This document shows positions 59,101 to 64,000 of a stretch of DNA of 64,000 bases, one piece after another. The stretch spans positions 18,769,211 through 18,833,210 of the forward strand of contig CM060329.1 of NCBI GenBank assembly GCA_030674155.1, written 5' to 3'. The stretch's first letter is position 1, and every line of letters starts with the position of its first letter. This DNA comes from Stramonita haemastoma. Taxonomy: Eukaryota > Mollusca > Gastropoda > Neogastropoda > Muricidae. The translations under genes were made by a program, and so were the position numbers. The notes beneath the pieces are model-generated. The model saw nothing but the letters and a program-made list of their open reading frames with translations, made no database searches and had not been told where the DNA came from.

Positions 59101-59958
59101 TGTCGTGTGTTTGCTTCTCAAAACCGTTTTAGTGAAAGTTAACAGCAGACATAACACCATCTACAATACTGAACTAACATCATCTACCTATAAAAAAAAC
59201 ACCTAAAAATATAAAAACACCATAAAATTCACCAATGCTTTGCTCGCAATATGACAAAAACGCATGATGTGTAGGCTATTTTATCATGACAAACATCACG
59301 ACAATACACGGCATTTCAGTTTTCAGTTGTGAGACCGAGTGGAGCAAAAACAAACATGTGCACTCATTGTGTGAGAATGGAAATTGCATATAAGAAGGTG
59401 AGCGGGTACTATTGTAGATTAATGAGGAAATTGTGACCCCAGAAACTCTGATTTCCCTTTCATACAGACCACAAGCCTGACGTCACCCCTGTAATATTCC
59501 CCTCGCTCTCGCAGGAAAACTTGGAAATTAAGAAAGCTGAGAAAAACATTCTAGCCGATTAGGAAATCGTGAAAATTTAAACCAGCATACACACTGAATA
59601 TTGAAGTACCTTATTTAAGAAAAAATGTTTTTAAAGCCTCAATGTCTTTTAAAACACAACATGAATATAGCAAATCTGGGCATACAAACAAACGACTAAT
59701 GAGTAGGAGAGAAATGAAGACAATCAGAAAAAAATTGATTATTGAAAGTCAACCTATTTTCAATTAAAACCTGTCTTTAAATTATTCATCTTCTTTAAGT
59801 AATAACATTTGTATGTGTCTATAAACTGCTGACTTTGCTTTCATACATGGTTATACATGTGAATACGAGTGAATTTCTCTGTTTCTGAGACAATAAAGCA
59901 TTGAAGTTTCCAATTTGGTATTTGAATACGTGCACACATACACATCAGTGACCATGCG

Positions 59959-59959
<1 letters not shown>
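59101..59959. other. AT-rich intergenic, no feature recognised
   Basis: Nothing recognised. Confidence 0.45.
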
Positions 59960-60001
<42 letters not shown>

Positions 60002-60200
60002 CGTGCACACACACGCGCACACACACACACGCGCGCACACACGCACGCACACGCACACGCACCCACGCACACACGCACACCAACGCACCCCCCCACACAA
60101 ACACACACACGCACGCACGCACACACACACGCACATATACATACACACACACACACACACACACACAACACACACACACACACACACACACCACACACAC
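59960..60200. repeat. (CA)n microsatellite
   Basis: Interrupted CA with CG units. The DNA transposon at 60201 sits at its right end. Confidence 0.96.
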
Positions 60201-62147
<1,947 letters not shown>

Positions 62148-62169
62148 CACACACACACACACACACACC
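62148..62169. repeat. (CA)n remainder right of the DNA transposon
   Basis: A short CA tract, presumably the right half of the microsatellite interrupted at 60201. Confidence 0.8.
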
Positions 62170-62497
62170 ATAAGCAACATTTTAAAATAAGATGGCAGAG
62201 TGCAGGACATTGACTTGATATACACTAGGACAGGTCTTATTATGTATATTAATCATTTTATTAGCAATATTTAATAACACTTTTCGAGTAGTGAACATGA
62301 TAACACTGATAGACATAAACCCAGTGTTCACAATGTGAAACTTCTGATATACGTAGGAACATGGAGAATGATTATAGCACATAGGCAATATTGACACTAC
62401 CTGGGGAATGATTGCTCCTGTGAAAAGAGACTCCATTTGCCGTGTCCTCTACATCCTGCATTCTTTTGCATCATGCTTCATACCAATAACCTACCCC
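62170..62497. other. Intergenic, no feature recognised
   Basis: Nothing recognised. Confidence 0.4.
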
Positions 62498-62502
62498 CCT
62501 CC

Positions 62503-62542
<40 letters not shown>

Positions 62543-62597
62543 CTCTCACACATACACAAACACACACGCACACAAGCACACACGCACACACACACCT
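62498..62597. repeat. (CT)n-(CA)n microsatellite
   Basis: CT to about 62541, then CA with CG breaks. Confidence 0.95.
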
Positions 62598-62960
62598 ATT
62601 CATTGGCAATCTTCCAGTTGATTACCCCTGTCTAAATCACGAGCTGATCAGCATCTTCCAGACGATCAGCCATCAAAGTCACATCAGCAGCAATGTGGGA
62701 CACAGACACATCAGTAGGAACGGCAGATTGGCTCTAAAGAGCGCGCTTTTAACATCGGAAAAGCCTTGAGCTAAATGCGACACTTTTTTTCTTTCTACAT
62801 CTACGTGTCACCCTGCTCAAGTTTCTCTCCATCGCTTCCTTTTCAACCCCGTTTTCCAACACCATTTTATCCCAGTTTTTTTTTAATCTTTAAAGTCAGT
62901 GAACTGACACAACGAAGAAGTCTTCATTGAAAATTCGTCTGTTGGACAGATTTCTTATTT
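62598..62960 (+). repeat. Dispersed repeat family D, copy 2
   Basis: Co-linear with 53939-54320 throughout, including 'catcggaaaagccttgagct', 'aaatgcgacactttttttct' and the right part 'actgacacaacgaagaagtc'. Again it is directly preceded by CA. Confidence 0.75.
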
Positions 62961-63297
62961 CCTGATGAGCAGGCAATGTATCTATGGATCGTCGAAATAC
63001 GTAGACTGTTGGAATAATTTAAAATATGGGAGACTTGGATATGACTGTTCTTTAGCTTCTGTTTGTTTAGGTGTTTTGTTTGTTGGGTTTTTGTTTTACT
63101 TCATTTTAGTTTACTTCTTGCTATTATTGTTCATGTTGTTGTCGCTGCTAGAAAAAATGTCATAAATGGAATAGGCGTGACTTGGATGACATTTTTTGCT
63201 TTTTTATCATTTGTATTTTATTTCATTTTTGCTGTTATTGTTAATTTTATGATTGTTTCTGAAGGTGGTGGAGGTGGTGATGGTGATGGTGGTAGTG
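62961..63297. other. Intergenic, no feature recognised
   Basis: T-rich. Ends in GGT triplets from about 63263. Confidence 0.4.
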
Positions 63298-63391
63298 GTC
63301 TTCTTCTTCTACTACTACTACTACTGCTGCTGCTACTACTACTACAACTACTACAACTACTACTACTACAACTACTACTACAACTACTACA

Positions 63392-63468
<77 letters not shown>

Positions 63469-63513
63469 CACTTTTACTGCCATGTCTTCCTCGTTTCCGT
63501 CCTCCTACTCCTT

Positions 63514-63575
<62 letters not shown>

Positions 63576-63672
63576 CTTCTTCTTCTTCTTCTTCTTCTTC
63601 TTCTTCTTCTTCTTCTTCTCCTTCTTCCTCCTCCTCCTTTTCCTCCTCCTCCTCCTCCTCTTCTTCTCCTTG
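63263..63672. repeat. Succession of triplet repeats (GGT)-(CTA)-(GTT)-(CTT)-(CTC)
   Basis: Blocks: GGT-rich 63263-63300; CTA/CAA 63308-63470 with a long pure (CTA)n; (GTT)n 63516-63575; (CTT)n 63576-63620; CTC/CTT to 63672. Frames of up to 204 codons are homopolymer-like (poly-Leu, poly-Tyr, poly-Val) and are not genes. Confidence 0.96.
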
Positions 63673-63750
63673 ATTAGATAAAAAAAATTGTCATAATGAA
63701 AGCTTATTAAAAGTAACACTCTCTCTTATACGATATCGATTAACTCTATA

Positions 63751-64000
63751 ATTTCGATAATAATACATAAACACCCGCAAGGTTTTTTGTATTCTGTCCC
63801 TGTGTGTAGTTTTGTAAAAATTTTGTCAACCGTTTCCACATGCACACCATGGCCTACTTTTCCCCAAAAGGCGTAACAGATTTTTGGGAGATGTTCTGCG
63901 CGCGTTCACACACAGGACCTCTGTTTATAGTGTCATGCAAAGGACTTTTGAGGGCAGTGGAGTCAGCACTGATGTAAACTCAAGGGTGAAAAAGTCCCTT
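63751..64000 (-). mobile_element. SINE-A, tail-I type, truncated by window edge
   Basis: Minus strand: body 'catcagtgctgactccactg', 'catgacactataaacagagg' and 'gaacatctcccaaaaatctg', then 'acggttgacaaaatttttac' and tail I 'gggacagaatacaaaaaacc'. The tRNA-like head lies beyond the right edge. Confidence 0.78.

Noticed and set aside
63063..63719. Poly-Leu, poly-Val, poly-Tyr and poly-Asn frames
   Set aside because: Homopolymer translation of triplet repeats, not a transmembrane or prion-like gene.

Overview
The window looks like repeat-dense intergenic DNA from a marine lophotrochozoan animal, most likely a mollusc and perhaps a gastropod. The organism call is an inference. It rests on very abundant (CT)n, (GT)n/(CA)n and (TA)n microsatellites, on tRNA-derived SINEs whose central domain resembles V-SINE-type elements known from molluscs and fish, and on APE-type LINEs of the kind common in molluscs and cnidarians. 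I found no host protein-coding exon, no functional tRNA or rRNA gene, and no operon, CRISPR or other prokaryotic feature. Nearly every open frame is a microsatellite or minisatellite read as protein, or lies inside a transposable element.

Layout. 1-10 kb: a SINE at the left edge, unclassified family C repeats, large CT/GT microsatellites, and a 20-bp minisatellite at 6.45-7.07 kb. 10-12.2 kb: a 5S rRNA-derived SINE, then a 1.4-kb array of a 32-bp satellite with higher-order structure. 12.2-20 kb: eroded LINE 3' ends, tail-I retroelement copies embedded in (CT)n, the family F pair, and a SINE. 20-36 kb: a degenerate 28-bp array (20.8-21.2 kb), a 27-bp satellite (26.1-27.1 kb), and many SINE-A copies, including a duplicated-body copy at 25 kb and an inverted pair at 35.4-36.1 kb. 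36.9-42.7 kb: the only strong coding signal, a nearly full-length LINE (5' UTR, endonuclease, reverse transcriptase, C-terminal CCHC finger) broken by one 1-base deletion. It is abutted by a 5'-truncated second LINE of a different, HmRTE-like family. 42.7-60 kb: LINE tails, a 26-bp minisatellite (50.1-50.9 kb), more SINEs, a second 5S-derived SINE and family D repeats. 60.2-62.15 kb: a probable non-autonomous hAT-like DNA transposon inserted in a (CA)n tract. 62.5-64 kb: a family D copy, a 375-bp run of successive triplet repeats, and a SINE running off the end.

How the parts relate. The window records retrotransposition rather than a pathway. LINEs supply the reverse transcriptase. One SINE family carries two alternative 3' tails, and one of those tails recurs without the SINE body in longer elements that may be the 3' end of its partner LINE. 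Retroelement ends repeatedly sit against simple repeats, suggesting that they seed them or land in them. The best candidates for something undescribed are the dual-tailed SINE, the 5S/tRNA composite SINE, and the unclassified dispersed families C, D, E, F and R.
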